A stretch of 60,341 bases of DNA from Paraburkholderia ribeironis (GTDB taxonomy: Bacteria > Pseudomonadota > Gammaproteobacteria > Burkholderiales > Burkholderiaceae). The notes under the pieces are model-generated. The model saw only the letters and a program-made list of their open reading frames with translations. It had not been told where the DNA came from and searched no databases. The stretch covers positions 1 through 60,341 of the forward strand of contig NZ_CYGX02000051.1 in assembly GCF_900019265.1 (NCBI RefSeq). Direction: 5' to 3'. Both the position numbers and the translations under genes were made by a program. Below, piece by piece: positions 1 to 9,242 of this stretch; within the stretch, counting starts at the first letter, position 1; each line of letters opens with the position of its first letter.

Positions 1-2
1 TC

Positions 3-726
3 GTCACCTATACCATGAACGTGTGGGCGCCCCATACGTTCGCTGCAACATTCTTGGCACAAGCAGCGGTGGCCGCCTTATCCGCATTTATCCTGTTTGG
101 TGTGCGTCTTCCAAAGACTTCGACAGCGGCAGCGGCAGGAGGCCGTCCGATCGGCATCATCGCTCGCCAGCCCGGGTTCGTGACCGCAGTTGTCTGCGCA
201 ACTGTCTAATACCTGATGATGACCTTTCTCATGACGGCGGCACCACTTGCGATGCAAATGTGCGGCCTGCCGCAGACGTCGTCCAACCTTGGCATTCAAT
301 GACACATCGTCACGATGTATCGTCCCAGCTTCTCTACCGGGCGTTTGATCACGCGCTTCGGGGCACAAAGAGTCGTTATGACGGGCCTGACGCTCATTGC
401 TCTTTCCGCCCGTCGGGTTGACGGGCGTCGATGTCGCGCATTTCTGGCTCACATTGATTCTGCGCGGCGTGGGGTGAAACTTCGACTTCGTGGGCGCGCC
501 GGCTCTCGTACTCGAATGTCATCGACCGGACGAAAAAGCCCGAGTACAGTCGCTCAACGACTTCATCGTGTTCGGGATGATGACCTTCGGCTCCTTGCTC
601 TCGGGCGGTCGTCTGACCTCCTATGGTTGCAACACGGTGCTCTCGTCGTCATTCATTCCCCTTGCCATCGCGATCTTCGCTCTGCTCGTTTCGGCAACGG
701 CACGCCGGCCCGCCATCGTCAGTTAA
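3..726 (+). pseudogene. MFS transporter remnant (broken drug/metabolite efflux gene)
   Basis: Three reading frames in a row give pieces that line up as the C-terminal half of a major facilitator permease. The pieces are a hydrophobic segment around FLAQAAVAALSAFILFGVRL, a loop-helix segment ending in RLITRFGAQRVVMTGLTLIA, and a C-terminal part with ECHRPDEKARVQSLNDFIVF. The last motif is typical of a subgroup of MFS proteins next to LysR genes. Stop codons fall near 207 and 300, and at least one frame change lies near 410-470, so no full product can be made. The 5' end is outside the window. It converges on the LysR gene at 758-1681. That it is MFS is well supported; the substrate is unknown. 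Confidence 0.75.
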
Positions 727-757
727 TCGGGCTCGACACGCGAGGGGCGGTGACCCG

Positions 758-1681
758 TTACGGAGCCGATGCCGACGCCGCCTCCTGGAACAACCATTCG
801 CGGAACGCGACAAGTTTGGGCAGAGACGCGCACTCTCCCCGGTAAACGATGTAGTAAGCCAGTTCAGACGTCCATTTTACTTTTGGGAACAATTGGACCA
901 GCCGGCCGGCGGTCAGATCGTCGCGGGCCAAGACGCTCCGCGCCAGCGCTACGCCGTGACCGTCCACCACTGCTTGCAACACCGCAGCCGAGTTATTGAT
1001 CCGCATCCCCCGCCTCGCATCGACATTCTCTACTCCAGCCCGCTTAAGCCAATCGCTCCACGATGCGAACCCGAGGCGGGTGTCTACCGACAGATCGTGT
1101 ATCAGCGCTTTGCCGGCGAGGTCAGTGGGTGTCCTGAGCTTGCCGTTTTTGGCAAGCCATGCGGGAGAGCAAACGACGTAGACTTGCTCGTCCATCAGCT
1201 TTTCCGCCACGAGGCCTGGCCAGGAGCCGCGTCCATACCGCACACCAATATCGATGCCCTGAGCGGAGAAGTCGACCAGCTTGAGGTTCGTGTCGAGCCG
1301 AACGTCCGTCTCTGGCCACATTTCGTGAAACCGCTCGATCCGCGGCATCAGCCACTTCCCCGCAAACGATGGACTAACCGTGACCGTCAACACACCGTTC
1401 CTGGAGCCTTCGCGCAAGCGATCCAATCCGAGTGAAAGTCGATCAAACCCTGCGCGAATATCCGGCAACGCACGCTCCGCCGTCTCGGTCGGAATGAGGC
1501 GGGAACGGCCGCTTGTTCCTCTATGAAATAATGGTGTACCGAGCCACTCTTCAAGCGAGCGAACCAATTGACCCACTGCCGCAGGCGTCACGTTCAGTTC
1601 CGCTGCCGCAGACGAGAAGCTTTGGTGCCGGGCGCTCGCTTCAAACGCACGAAGCGCATTGAGATGTACGGGACCCTTCAT
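758..1681 (-). CDS. LysR-family transcriptional regulator (GcvA-like)
   Basis: This 307-residue protein has the usual LysR length and layout. An N-terminal winged helix-turn-helix lies at about residues 6-65 (ALRAFEASARHQSFSSAAAE, then the recognition helix region VTPAAVGQLVRSLE). A periplasmic-binding-protein-like effector domain follows at about 90-300. The motif GIDIGVRYGRGSWPGL and the ending are typical of the GcvA-like subgroup. The gene is convergent with the broken MFS gene. No divergent partner starts close by on the plus strand, so its target is not evident. The ATG start gives an HTH beginning near residue 7, as expected. Confidence 0.88.
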   Translation of the reverse strand: MKGPVHLNALRAFEASARHQSFSSAAAELNVTPAAVGQLVRSLEEWLGTPLFHRGTSGRSRLIPTETAERALPDIRAGFDRLSLGLDRLREGSRNGVLTVTVSPSFAGKWLMPRIERFHEMWPETDVRLDTNLKLVDFSAQGIDIGVRYGRGSWPGLVAEKLMDEQVYVVCSPAWLAKNGKLRTPTDLAGKALIHDLSVDTRLGFASWSDWLKRAGVENVDARRGMRINNSAAVLQAVVDGHGVALARSVLARDDLTAGRLVQLFPKVKWTSELAYYIVYRGECASLPKLVAFREWLFQEAASASAP

Positions 1682-2170
1682 ACAAAGATAAACTTCATTG
1701 AGAGTTCAACGCTAAAAGGGCCGAGGACTATCCCAAGGCCCGTCTCTACTGACGTTTCCGTGCGGGACCAGTGCAGGTAGTGCTCGCAGTACGGAGGCAC
1801 TTCAGAGCCGACGTTGCAGTCCGAGCACAGGATATCGCTTTCTGTGGCGACCGCGATAGAAAGTTTTTCTATCAATTCGGCACACTTTATCTCATTTGCC
1901 CACAAGGACAAATCAGCGAAGAATCCGCACTGGGTCGAAGATGGTGAGGCCTGTTTCCAGGGCGCCGTCCGATGTACGACTGGGACCAGTTTTGCTTCTA
2001 GTCGTTGCTGGCTTCGACGGTGTCCTTGCCACAGCGAGAAAACAGGTAGCGGTTGTCCGAACGTTGCGGTCCACCGCATCGGCGCAACTGAGATCCGTTT
2101 CTTCCCGCCGTAAGCGCGGCCCAATTCATTCAAACTTGAGCCTGCCAGGTAGCGGGCGGAGGGATTTCAA
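1682..2170. other. Intergenic stretch without a supported gene
   Basis: About 490 bases lie between the divergent LysR and SDR genes. Open frames exist on both strands (for example minus 1678-2133), but they overlap each other, lack a recognisable domain and have no convincing ribosome binding site. I see no gene here. It probably contains the promoters of the two flanking genes. Confidence 0.5.
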
Positions 2171-2944
2171 ATGAGCAATCAATTCAAGGGCAAGAAACTG
2201 CTGGTCGTCGGCGGCACCAGCGGAATGGGGCTGGAGACGGCCCGTATGGTCCTCGCCGAAGGCGGCAGTGCGCTAATCGTGGGCCACCGCGCAGACAAGG
2301 CCGAACAGGCGCGCAAGGAACTGGCCACACTGGGCCAGGCAACTGCATTGACGGCAGACCTATCGAGCAACGACGGGCTGGCCGCGCTGCTCAAGACCAT
2401 CGACGAGCAGTATCCGGATATCGACCTGCTCGTCAATGCGGCCGGCATTTTCTTTCCCAAGCCGTTCCTGGAGCACGAGGATGCAGACTACGATCAGTAC
2501 ATGAAGCTGAACAAGGCGTTTTTCTTTATCACGCAGAAAGTCGCCGCCAACCTGGTCGCCAAGGCTCGCCCCGGTGCGATCGTCAATATCGGCTCGATGT
2601 GGGCCAAGCAAGCCATCGCAGCAACCCCGTCGTCCGCATACTCCATGGCCAAGGCGGGTCTGCATTCGCTGACTCAGCACCTCGCAATGGAACTGGCTCC
2701 CAAGCACATCCGGGTCAACGCGGTGTCGCCAGCGGTAGTCCAAACCCCGATCTACGAAGGCTTCATCCCGAAGGCAGAAGTGCACAGCGCGCTGCAGGGC
2801 TTCAATAGCTTCCATCCCATCGGCCGCGTGGGCACGCCGCAGGATGTCGCCGAAGTGGTCACCTTCCTGCTCTCGGAAAAGGCAAGCTGGGTAACCGGCG
2901 CAATTTGGGACGTCGACGGCGGTGTGATGGCTGGCCGCAACTGA
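2171..2944 (+). CDS. SDR-family NAD(P)-dependent oxidoreductase
   Basis: This 257-residue classical short-chain dehydrogenase/reductase is cytosolic and predicted to be an alcohol/ketone oxidoreductase. The cofactor motif GGTSGMG is at residues 14-20, NAAG at 89-92, the catalytic Ser at 142, and the YxxxK pair at Tyr157 and Lys161 (YSMAK). The C-terminal VTGAIWDVDGG is the typical SDR ending. Cofactor preference cannot be fixed, but the HR after strand 2 (VGHRADK) hints at NADP. The gene stands alone. The start is an ATG about 10 bases after a GCGGAGGG stretch, a good ribosome binding site. The substrate is unknown. Confidence 0.9.
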   Translation: MSNQFKGKKLLVVGGTSGMGLETARMVLAEGGSALIVGHRADKAEQARKELATLGQATALTADLSSNDGLAALLKTIDEQYPDIDLLVNAAGIFFPKPFLEHEDADYDQYMKLNKAFFFITQKVAANLVAKARPGAIVNIGSMWAKQAIAATPSSAYSMAKAGLHSLTQHLAMELAPKHIRVNAVSPAVVQTPIYEGFIPKAEVHSALQGFNSFHPIGRVGTPQDVAEVVTFLLSEKASWVTGAIWDVDGGVMAGRN

Positions 2945-3266
2945 TATCCACCGAGCCAACGCGCTGCTTTCTCGGTTGTCCTCCCGGCAACCCGACGACA
3001 TTGCTCAGCTACTGCTGGCTCACCGACAGTGCCCGCTACGGTTTCAACAGCAGTTCCCCCAGGGCGCCCCAGCCTGGCGCCTGTCCCCGCATCGGTCCGG
3101 GCGGTGCCTTCGTTCCGAAGGCGCATAACGCTCGACCGGCTAGTATTCGCCAACCACGCCGGCCTGCACGCGCCCCTTCATGTGCCGTGCGCTCAGCCTT
3201 CTGTTCGCACCGGAATGCCACCGAGGCCGCCAAGCACCCTGCCACGCAAGATTTGATGTCGTCAAC
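2945..3266. other. Intergenic stretch, nothing recognised
   Basis: About 320 GC-rich bases lie between the SDR and the TlpA-like gene. The open frames present are shadows with no domain signature. No hairpin followed by a T-run was found by eye. Confidence 0.4.
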
Positions 3267-4070
3267 ATGTCGATCGGTTCGCTTGCCTTTCCCGTCCCTC
3301 CGCTGATTTTCATGTTTAGCATCGCTGTCGCATTGCTGTTCGGTTGGTTGGCTGTGAAACGTCACGGCTCGATCGAGACGGACATCTTCGCGATTGTGTC
3401 CGGCGGTCTACTCGCTGCGCGCGTCGCGTTCGTTCTCCGATTCCTGCCTCAGTACCGGCACGACTGGATAGCGATGTTCAATATCCGCGATTTGGGCTTC
3501 GACCCGCTCGTCGGCATCGTCGTGGGCTCTCTCGTCGCCGTCTGGCGGCTATTGTGGAACAAAGGATCGCGAACGCCACTCGCACTAGGTCTCGCCGCCG
3601 GCCTGATCTCCTTCACGTCTGCCCGCTCGTTAATCGACGAGTGGCGTGCGTCGTCGGCCATCCCGCCGGTCGTACTGCAATCTCTCGACAGTACGCCGGG
3701 CATGCTGGAAACCGACGGCATGCCGACCGTCGTGAACCTTTGGGCAACGTGGTGCCCACCGTGTCAAGCAGAATTGCCGGCATTCGCCCAAGCTCAGGCG
3801 GAGAATCCGGGCATACGTTTTCTGTTCGTCGATGAAGGCGAAACGGCGGAGACGGTTCGGCGTTATTTCGAGCAGCGCTCGCTCTTGCTCGGCAATACGT
3901 GGTTAGATCCAGATTCGACGCTCGCCGAGCGCGTTCGCACAGCAGGTTTCCCGACGACTTTGTTTTACGATCGCAATGGCCGATTGCTGGCGACGCATCT
4001 CGGCCAGTTTTCAGCCGCGACGTTGCGCGACGCGCTAGAGCAGCATTTCGAATCGGCAATCGCACGATAG
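3267..4070 (+). CDS. Membrane-anchored TlpA-like thiol:disulfide oxidoreductase
   Basis: The protein has 267 residues. The first about 120 residues hold three to four hydrophobic segments, and the rest is a thioredoxin fold. The active site WCPPC has cysteines at 163 and 166, in VVNLWATWCPPCQ. The cis-proline region is GFPTTLFYD. This fits the TlpA/ResA/DsbE family, which reduces disulfides on the periplasmic side, for example in cytochrome c maturation or stress protection. The fused membrane domain is longer than the single anchor of ordinary TlpA. I chose the ATG at 3267 rather than the upstream open frame because the hydrophobic N-terminus begins right there. No neighbouring redox partner is present, so the physiological target is unknown. 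Confidence 0.85.
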   Translation: MSIGSLAFPVPPLIFMFSIAVALLFGWLAVKRHGSIETDIFAIVSGGLLAARVAFVLRFLPQYRHDWIAMFNIRDLGFDPLVGIVVGSLVAVWRLLWNKGSRTPLALGLAAGLISFTSARSLIDEWRASSAIPPVVLQSLDSTPGMLETDGMPTVVNLWATWCPPCQAELPAFAQAQAENPGIRFLFVDEGETAETVRRYFEQRSLLLGNTWLDPDSTLAERVRTAGFPTTLFYDRNGRLLATHLGQFSAATLRDALEQHFESAIAR

Positions 4071-4225
4071 CGCTATCAAGTCGCTTAGCCTCCAGGAATC
4101 TAAGGCTCATACCGTGCTCTCAACGTGCAGTCTTCCCTCCGGAAACGAGCATTCGCAAGACGTTCATTTCCGGTTGTTTCAACGACGCCGAGATGCGGGG
4201 AAATCCTGGAGGATGCCGATCCGAC

Positions 4226-4654
4226 TCAGTAGCCTGTCTTCGCTGGTTTGGCATCGATCTGCCACGTTTCGCTGACGATCCGTGCATCGCGGTACGTCAG
4301 CATATAACGCACACGGATCGGCTGCTTGCCCTCGAACACGACATTGGCCGTCACGCTCGCGCCTTTGGGATTCGCAGCCTCCTCGACTTGGTCGACCGAA
4401 ACCCTCATCTGCCCTTGGGCCTTCGTAAATTTTTCCCACGCGCCGCGAATGGCGTCGGTACCCATGTACGTGCCGTCCAGCGGGCCACCGACCCAATTGA
4501 ATTGCGCGTTGTCGGCATAGCCACGCATTAACTGCTCGACGTCACCGGACGCGATGGTCGCGAAATGTTGTCGAGCGTCGGATGACGGTACGTCGGCCAG
4601 CGCGGCGACCGATGCGATCGCGAGCGCGGCGGCGAGTGCGAGTTTCTTGATCAC
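4226..4654 (-). CDS. Secreted SnoaL/NTF2-like protein
   Basis: The protein has 142 residues with a clear signal peptide (MIKKLALAAALAIASVAALA, cleaved before DVPSS). It is followed by an NTF2-like fold of the SnoaL/ketosteroid-isomerase type. Typical features are an early helix with a GYADNAQFNWVGGPLDG turn, a helix with GTDAIRGAWEKF, and paired strands (MRVSVDQVEE, ASVTANVVFEG, RYMLTYRDARIVSETWQID). Members of this fold bind small ligands, and many have no known activity. It is likely periplasmic. The gene is monocistronic and convergent with the TlpA-like gene. Confidence 0.75.
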   Translation of the reverse strand: MIKKLALAAALAIASVAALADVPSSDARQHFATIASGDVEQLMRGYADNAQFNWVGGPLDGTYMGTDAIRGAWEKFTKAQGQMRVSVDQVEEAANPKGASVTANVVFEGKQPIRVRYMLTYRDARIVSETWQIDAKPAKTGY

Positions 4655-4873
4655 CAGAACTCCAAAAAATGAAATTGAGTGGACTGCGCAATGGTAGACA
4701 CTTTCGGTCTCGTCTTTATTCCGTCAGGACTGGCATTGTGTTGGGATATGCGGAATATCTTGGCCAGCGCCGAGGTATACGAGGCAACACGCTGTCATCG
4801 GTGGAAATTGCCATCCTTCGTTAAACAAAGTAATTTCGTCACCAAAAACGAAGTAAATGTGTCACCCACTGGA

Positions 4874-4897
4874 GGGAGCGTTAAAAACCTTGGGGTT
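4874..4897 (+). repeat. Left terminal inverted repeat of the ISKra4 element
   Basis: This 24-bp sequence is the exact reverse complement of 6362-6385. It lies 45 bases before the transposase start. Confidence 0.9.
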
Positions 4898-4941
4898 TCG
4901 AGCGTGGGCGCCTAGGCTTTCGACAGTCATGGCCGCCGGAG

Positions 4942-6378
4942 GTGGAAATGAAAGTCACAATTCGCATCGACGTCACCACGGACTATGGCGAAACAGAGAC
5001 TTTCGAAATCTGCCAGTTCGAACGCCCCTATCGCGAACTTGAACCGGCTAAGGTCGGCCTGTCACTGGATGAAGGAAAAGATTTGCTGCACAGGCTGCAG
5101 AGATTAGTGGTGGCAGCGCAGGCTGAAGACGTTTGCACGCTGCGACGTTATTGTACGCGCTGTCACCGCTTCCTCGAGCTCAAGGACCGCCGGATTCGCA
5201 AGGTGGATACAGTCTTTGGCACGGTGCCGTTTCGCAGTGCGCGGATCATTTGCTGTCCATGCGAGACGCCTTTCCACATGGAATATCCGTATAGTCCGAT
5301 GACCGAATACGTCCCGCAGCGAGCGACTGCGGAGCCGCTCGCGCTCGAAGCCAGGCTCTCAGCACAGATGCCGTATCGACAGGTCGTCACCATGATGCGT
5401 GAGTTCCTGCCTGTGCGGGAAACATTGAACCATGTGACGGTCCGAAACAGGGCGCTACGGGCGGGTGCGCGAATCGAGGCCGTTCAGCCGGCTGCATGTC
5501 GCGCCCCGAGCGATGATACTGAGTGGACGCTGACGATCGACGGTGGATTCGTTCGGGGGCGACGCAAATCAGAATGTTCCAGCTTTGAGGTTCTAACGGG
5601 GCGACTGTCCGCCACAGACCAGACGTCCCGCGTATTTGCGTTTGTGAGAAACAGGTTGCCGGATATTGCGGAGCGCCTCACCCCCCTTGTGAAAGCCGCA
5701 TCGGGAAGCGATCGACCGAAACTGTAGATCATCACTGATGGCGCCAACGGACTACAGTCAATCGCTGAACGACTGCCGTTTTCATCTACACCTGTGCTGG
5801 ACTGGTTCCATATATCGATGCGCGTGAGGTATCTTGAGCAGATCATCAAGGGCATGCGTGCAAGAACGGAAACGGAAAAGGCCGCTCGACGTGCGCTGAT
5901 CTCCTGCGTTGACAAGCTGCGCTGGTGCTTCTGGCATGCCGAGCTGGAGAAGGCGAAAACCCGGATGGAGGGCATTCTGACCATCTGTCGGGTGATCGTG
6001 CCTGAAACGCCGGGCATTGCACAAGGTCTGGCGCAGCTTGACTGCCGGACTTGAGAGCTTGTTGAATACGTCGAGGCGAATGGCGGGTCGACGATCAACT
6101 ACGGCGCACGACATCGTCGTGGCAAACCCATCTCGCCTGCAACGGCCGAGTCTGCGGTCGATCAGGTGCTGAATCAGCGCATGTCCAAACGCCAACAAAT
6201 GCGCTGGTCGCCGATCGGAGTTCATCTGCTTGCCCAGGTCCGGTGTGCTGTCATCAACGGTGACCTTGTCGAAAGACTTGCGAGATACGTGCCGCAAAGG
6301 AAACCATTGTCACGGGAAGCTGCCGAGTTCTTGGAGCAGTTCGGGCTAGCCTCGGAGTTACAACCCCAAGGTTTTTAA
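4942..6378 (+). pseudogene. ISKra4-family transposase with two in-frame stop codons
   Basis: One continuous frame of 479 codons is interrupted by TAG at 5725-5727 and TGA at 6052-6054, with no frame change. Recognisable parts are a Cys-rich N-terminal region (CTRCHRFLELKDRRIRKVD and CCPCETPFHMEYP), a first catalytic-type motif TIDGGFVRGR, a second motif IITDGANGL directly after the TAG, and the LDWFHISMR segment. Family members are uninterrupted at this length, so the two stops look like nonsense mutations, the second probably from a Trp codon. The product is presumably inactive. Confidence 0.85.
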
Positions 6379-6385
6379 CGCTCCC
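6362..6385 (-). repeat. Right terminal inverted repeat of the ISKra4 element
   Basis: This sequence is the exact reverse complement of 4874-4897. It includes the stop codon of the transposase frame. Confidence 0.9.
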
Positions 6386-7047
6386 GTATTTGATGCTGCG
6401 AAGCGCCTTCAGTCGCGCTGGATCAACCAGCTTGTTGAGAGGCTCGAGGTGGAGGAAATCGAGGCGGCCGACCGCTTCCTGATGAGGCTCAAGGGTAATC
6501 TTGATGCGATGGCGGGTACCGATCCCGACCGACCTGCGATTGTCTATGCGCTCGCTCTGGGGCCAGACGCCGGGTGCGGTATCGGCTGAAACACGTTGAA
6601 GTTCTGCAGACAGCTCAATCCCGTTTCCCTCGGGATCGGTGATCCATAAAGAACAGGTTGTTGCCCGGGCCATGTCGACCCGGTCCGAAAAAGATCGGAA
6701 TCTCGGCGGCAGCAAACCGGTCGCCCCAGTCCCGTATGTCATTCCACTCGTTCGTCTCGTAGCAGTGGTGATCCCATTCGTTCCTGCTGCCGCGGAAGAA
6801 GGCAAGCGTGTGGTGCTCATCATCCGAGCGCAGGAAGACAACGGTGAACCTCTCATCGGCGTCGATCACTTCATCGGAGATCGTGAAGCCGATCTTTTCG
6901 ACGAAAAACTGCACCATCCCCTCCAGTTCCGTGGTCTGGAAAACGGTGTGTTGAAGCCTTGCCGGCGCGCCCGCACCCGTCGCACGCGCAGCAACGCCGA
7001 AGACGTCCTCTCTGTCCGCAACACCACAGCTCCCTTTCCCCTTTCAA
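6386..7047 (-). pseudogene. VOC-family extradiol (catechol 2,3-) dioxygenase remnant, truncated by the IS
   Basis: On the minus strand the sequence encodes part of a vicinal-oxygen-chelate ring-cleavage dioxygenase. ARLQHTVFQTTELEGMVQFF contains the first metal-ligand His, NEWDHHCYETNEW the second, and GNGIELSAE the Glu ligand. The first two lie in one frame ending at 6615. The Glu motif lies in another frame, so a frameshift occurs near 6640 around FFMD. The 3' end is cut by the ISKra4 right end at 6385. The start is uncertain; TTG at 7047 is possible. The product is inactive. The gene probably once acted in aromatic catabolism. Confidence 0.75.
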
Positions 7048-7357
7048 TTCTGCACAGGCGCCTCCTCGTCGAGCAGCATCTTGAAAAAAGTGCGCCGCAG
7101 ATTCCGAACGTATGTCATCGGCCACATTTTTTATCCCAAAAAGGACGGCGTTTGTCTAAAGCAGACTTCGCGTTGCGCCCCTCCGCGACAACATGTGTTC
7201 GCCGATTTATGGCTCGGCAATGATGAGTGCCGACGATGTTGTGACTGGAAAGCAAATCACGCAATCGATGTCGACAACATCGCCGCAAGAACATTAGGAA
7301 TCCGGGTCGGCTTGAATGCCAACGGTTAGGGTTGTTAGACGAAAGGGGAAAAATAGG
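7048..7357. other. Intergenic region upstream of the binding-protein gene
   Basis: No gene was recognised here. The region should contain the promoter of the gene at 7358. The bases immediately before that start (GAAAGGGGAAAAATAGG) form its ribosome binding site. Confidence 0.4.
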
Positions 7358-8497
7358 ATGAAATCAGGACTTCTGATGGCCACCGCAATTAGCACCGCGG
7401 CAATTTCCGTATTAACGCAAAGTGTTTACGCAGACGAAACGGTGACGATTGGCCATGTCGCGCCACTTACCGGTGCGATTGCCCACCTCGGAAAAGACAA
7501 CGAAAACGGTGCACGCCTTGCCATCGAGGAAATCAACGCGAAGGGGCTGGTAGTTGCTGGTCGGAAGGTTAGTTTGCGACTTGACGCACAGGATGACGCA
7601 GCTGACCCGAAGACTGCAACCCAAGTCGCGCAGAAGCTTGTCGACGACAAGGTCGTTGCTGTGGTGGGACACCTTAACTCCGGAACATCCATTCCGGCTT
7701 CCCGTATCTACAGCGACGCGGGCATCACTCAAATTTCCCCATCGTCGACCAATCCCGCTTTCACGCAACAGGGATTCAAGACAACGTTTCGTGTGGTTGC
7801 GACCGATGCGCAGCAAGGTCCAGCGCTGGCCGAATATGCAGTCAAGCAGTTGCACATCAAATCTGTGGCAATTGTTGACGACTCAACAGCCTACGGCCAG
7901 GGTCTCGCAAATGAGTTCGAGAAAACGGTCAGGAGTCTGGGCGTTAATGTGACATCCCGGAACGCCACCAACGATAAGGCGGTCGACTTCCGCGCGATTC
8001 TGACGAAAATCAAGGGCGAGAACCCTGACGCCATCATGTACAGCGGCGAAGACGCGACAGGCGGACCATTCAGCAAGCAGGCGGTACAGCTCGGATTGCG
8101 TTCAAAAATCCTTGCCGGCGATGGCGTATGTTCCGACAAGCTGCCTGACCTGGCGGGTAGCGGTGCGGAGCGAGTAGTCTGTTCACAGCCGGGAACCGCG
8201 TCGGAAAAGATGCCGGGGGGAAGTGCGTTCAAGGCGAAGTACCAGAAGCGCTTTAATCAGGGAATGGAAATCTACGCGCCGTTCACATATGACGCGGTTT
8301 ATATTCTGGTCGACGCGATGCGTCGTGCGAACTCCACCGATCCGGCGAAAATCCTCGCGGCCATGCCCGCCACGGACTATCAAGGCGTCACGGGAGAAAC
8401 GACCTTCGACCCAAAGGGTGACCTGAAGCACGGCGTCATCTCGATTTACAGCTACCGCAACGGGAAGAAGACGTTCATCGACGAAGTCAAGATGTGA
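7358..8497 (+). CDS. Branched-chain amino acid-type ABC transporter substrate-binding protein
   Basis: The protein has 379 residues and begins with a signal peptide (MKSGLLMATAISTAAISVLT, ending near VYADE). It continues with the Leu/Ile/Val-binding (LivJ/LivK, Peripla_BP_6) fold. Characteristic parts are VTIGHVAPLTGAIAHLGKD, GARLAIEEINAKG, VVGHLNSGTSIPAS and the ending YQGVTGETTFDPKGDLKHG. It would capture an amino acid or related small ligand in the periplasm for an ABC importer, but no permease or ATPase genes lie beside it, so it is an orphan here. ATG 7358 is preferred over the upstream frame because it follows a strong ribosome binding site and starts the signal peptide. The ligand is unknown. 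Confidence 0.92.
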   Translation: MKSGLLMATAISTAAISVLTQSVYADETVTIGHVAPLTGAIAHLGKDNENGARLAIEEINAKGLVVAGRKVSLRLDAQDDAADPKTATQVAQKLVDDKVVAVVGHLNSGTSIPASRIYSDAGITQISPSSTNPAFTQQGFKTTFRVVATDAQQGPALAEYAVKQLHIKSVAIVDDSTAYGQGLANEFEKTVRSLGVNVTSRNATNDKAVDFRAILTKIKGENPDAIMYSGEDATGGPFSKQAVQLGLRSKILAGDGVCSDKLPDLAGSGAERVVCSQPGTASEKMPGGSAFKAKYQKRFNQGMEIYAPFTYDAVYILVDAMRRANSTDPAKILAAMPATDYQGVTGETTFDPKGDLKHGVISIYSYRNGKKTFIDEVKM

Positions 8498-8504
8498 ACG
8501 CGGT

Positions 8505-8537
8505 CGGGCGCCCCCAAAGAAACACGGGGGTCGCCCG
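8505..8537 (+). terminator. Hairpin after the binding-protein gene
   Basis: The stem CGGGCGCCCCC (8505-8515) pairs with GGGGGTCGCCCG (8526-8537) across a 10-base loop with one bulged T. It starts 8 bases after the stop codon. No T-run follows, so it could act as an mRNA-stabilising hairpin or a Rho-aided terminator. Confidence 0.5.
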
Positions 8538-8596
8538 GTCTCCGCTCAGCACCCTCGAATTCGACACCCGTCGGGTGTAGCCTCGCAATCCTTACC

Positions 8597-9172
8597 ATGT
8601 CTATTCCCCTGATTTCTGTCGAAGCGCTCACTCCGGATGCCTTCGCCCCCTATGGCTGGGTGCTGGGAAGGCGAACTACGACCTCGAGCGACGACCCGTA
8701 CTTCCAGAGTCAAACTTTATCGATATGGCGCGAGCATCTTTTCGACGCCGGCGAGGCAAATGAAACGGAGATTCTGTGGACCAGTTTCGGTGACGATAGC
8801 GAGCTGGTTCAACGACTCGAAGCTCGGCATTTGACGCAACAGGTGACTGTACCGCTGACGGCACCGCTGATTCAGATTGTCGCGACTTCGGAGCCCACGC
8901 AGGTTCCGAATATGACTTCACTCAGGGCGTTCGAGATTCCAGTGGGCATGGGAACCTGCATTCGCCCATGGTGCTGGCACACTACACGGGCGCTTGCCGG
9001 CCCAGCGACGGCCCTCTTGCTTTCCAGGCGTTCTACCTCTTTTGACCTGATTGTCCATCTGCATACGGGCTCACCGATGAGCGAAAGCACACGGATACCA
9101 ATCTGTCCACGCAAGGTCGTTCACGGCAGGGTTGGCACAACAAGCGATAGCGCCCCGTCACGTCTCCTTTAG
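8597..9172 (+). CDS. Ureidoglycolate lyase-like (AllA-type) protein
   Basis: The protein has 191 residues. The N-terminus (LTPDAFAPYGWVLG) matches the AllA pattern in which a conserved FAPYG follows a short leader. The later segment FEIPVGMGTCIRPWCWHTTR resembles the conserved P.G.WH region of this cupin-like fold. AllA converts ureidoglycolate to glyoxylate and urea in allantoin breakdown. No other purine-catabolism gene lies here, and family members have been recruited for other small acids, so the reaction is not assured. The ribosome binding site before ATG 8597 is weak. The gene sits between the binding-protein gene and a HAD gene on the same strand. Confidence 0.65.
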   Translation: MSIPLISVEALTPDAFAPYGWVLGRRTTTSSDDPYFQSQTLSIWREHLFDAGEANETEILWTSFGDDSELVQRLEARHLTQQVTVPLTAPLIQIVATSEPTQVPNMTSLRAFEIPVGMGTCIRPWCWHTTRALAGPATALLLSRRSTSFDLIVHLHTGSPMSESTRIPICPRKVVHGRVGTTSDSAPSRLL

Positions 9173-9242
9173 AATGGGCTATTGAGCAGTTTCGTCACAG
9201 AAGACAAATGCAAAGGCTGGTAGAAAATTTCGGAAGTTTGGT

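Larger units (their letters stand above)
4874..6385 (+). mobile_element. ISKra4-type insertion sequence with degraded transposase
   Basis: The element is about 1.5 kb and bounded by perfect 24-bp inverted repeats at 4874-4897 and 6362-6385 (outer end GGGAGCGTTAAAAACCTTGG). The single transposase frame inside (4942-6378) ends inside the right repeat. The element has cut off the 3' part of the dioxygenase gene on its right. Perfect ends together with a transposase carrying two stops suggest recent insertion followed by point mutation, or movement in trans by an intact copy. Confidence 0.85.

Noticed and set aside
1678..2133. A 151-codon minus-strand frame with several Cys residues between the LysR and SDR genes
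   Set aside because: It overlaps the LysR start, has plus-strand frames of similar length on top of it, no ribosome binding site and no recognisable domain.
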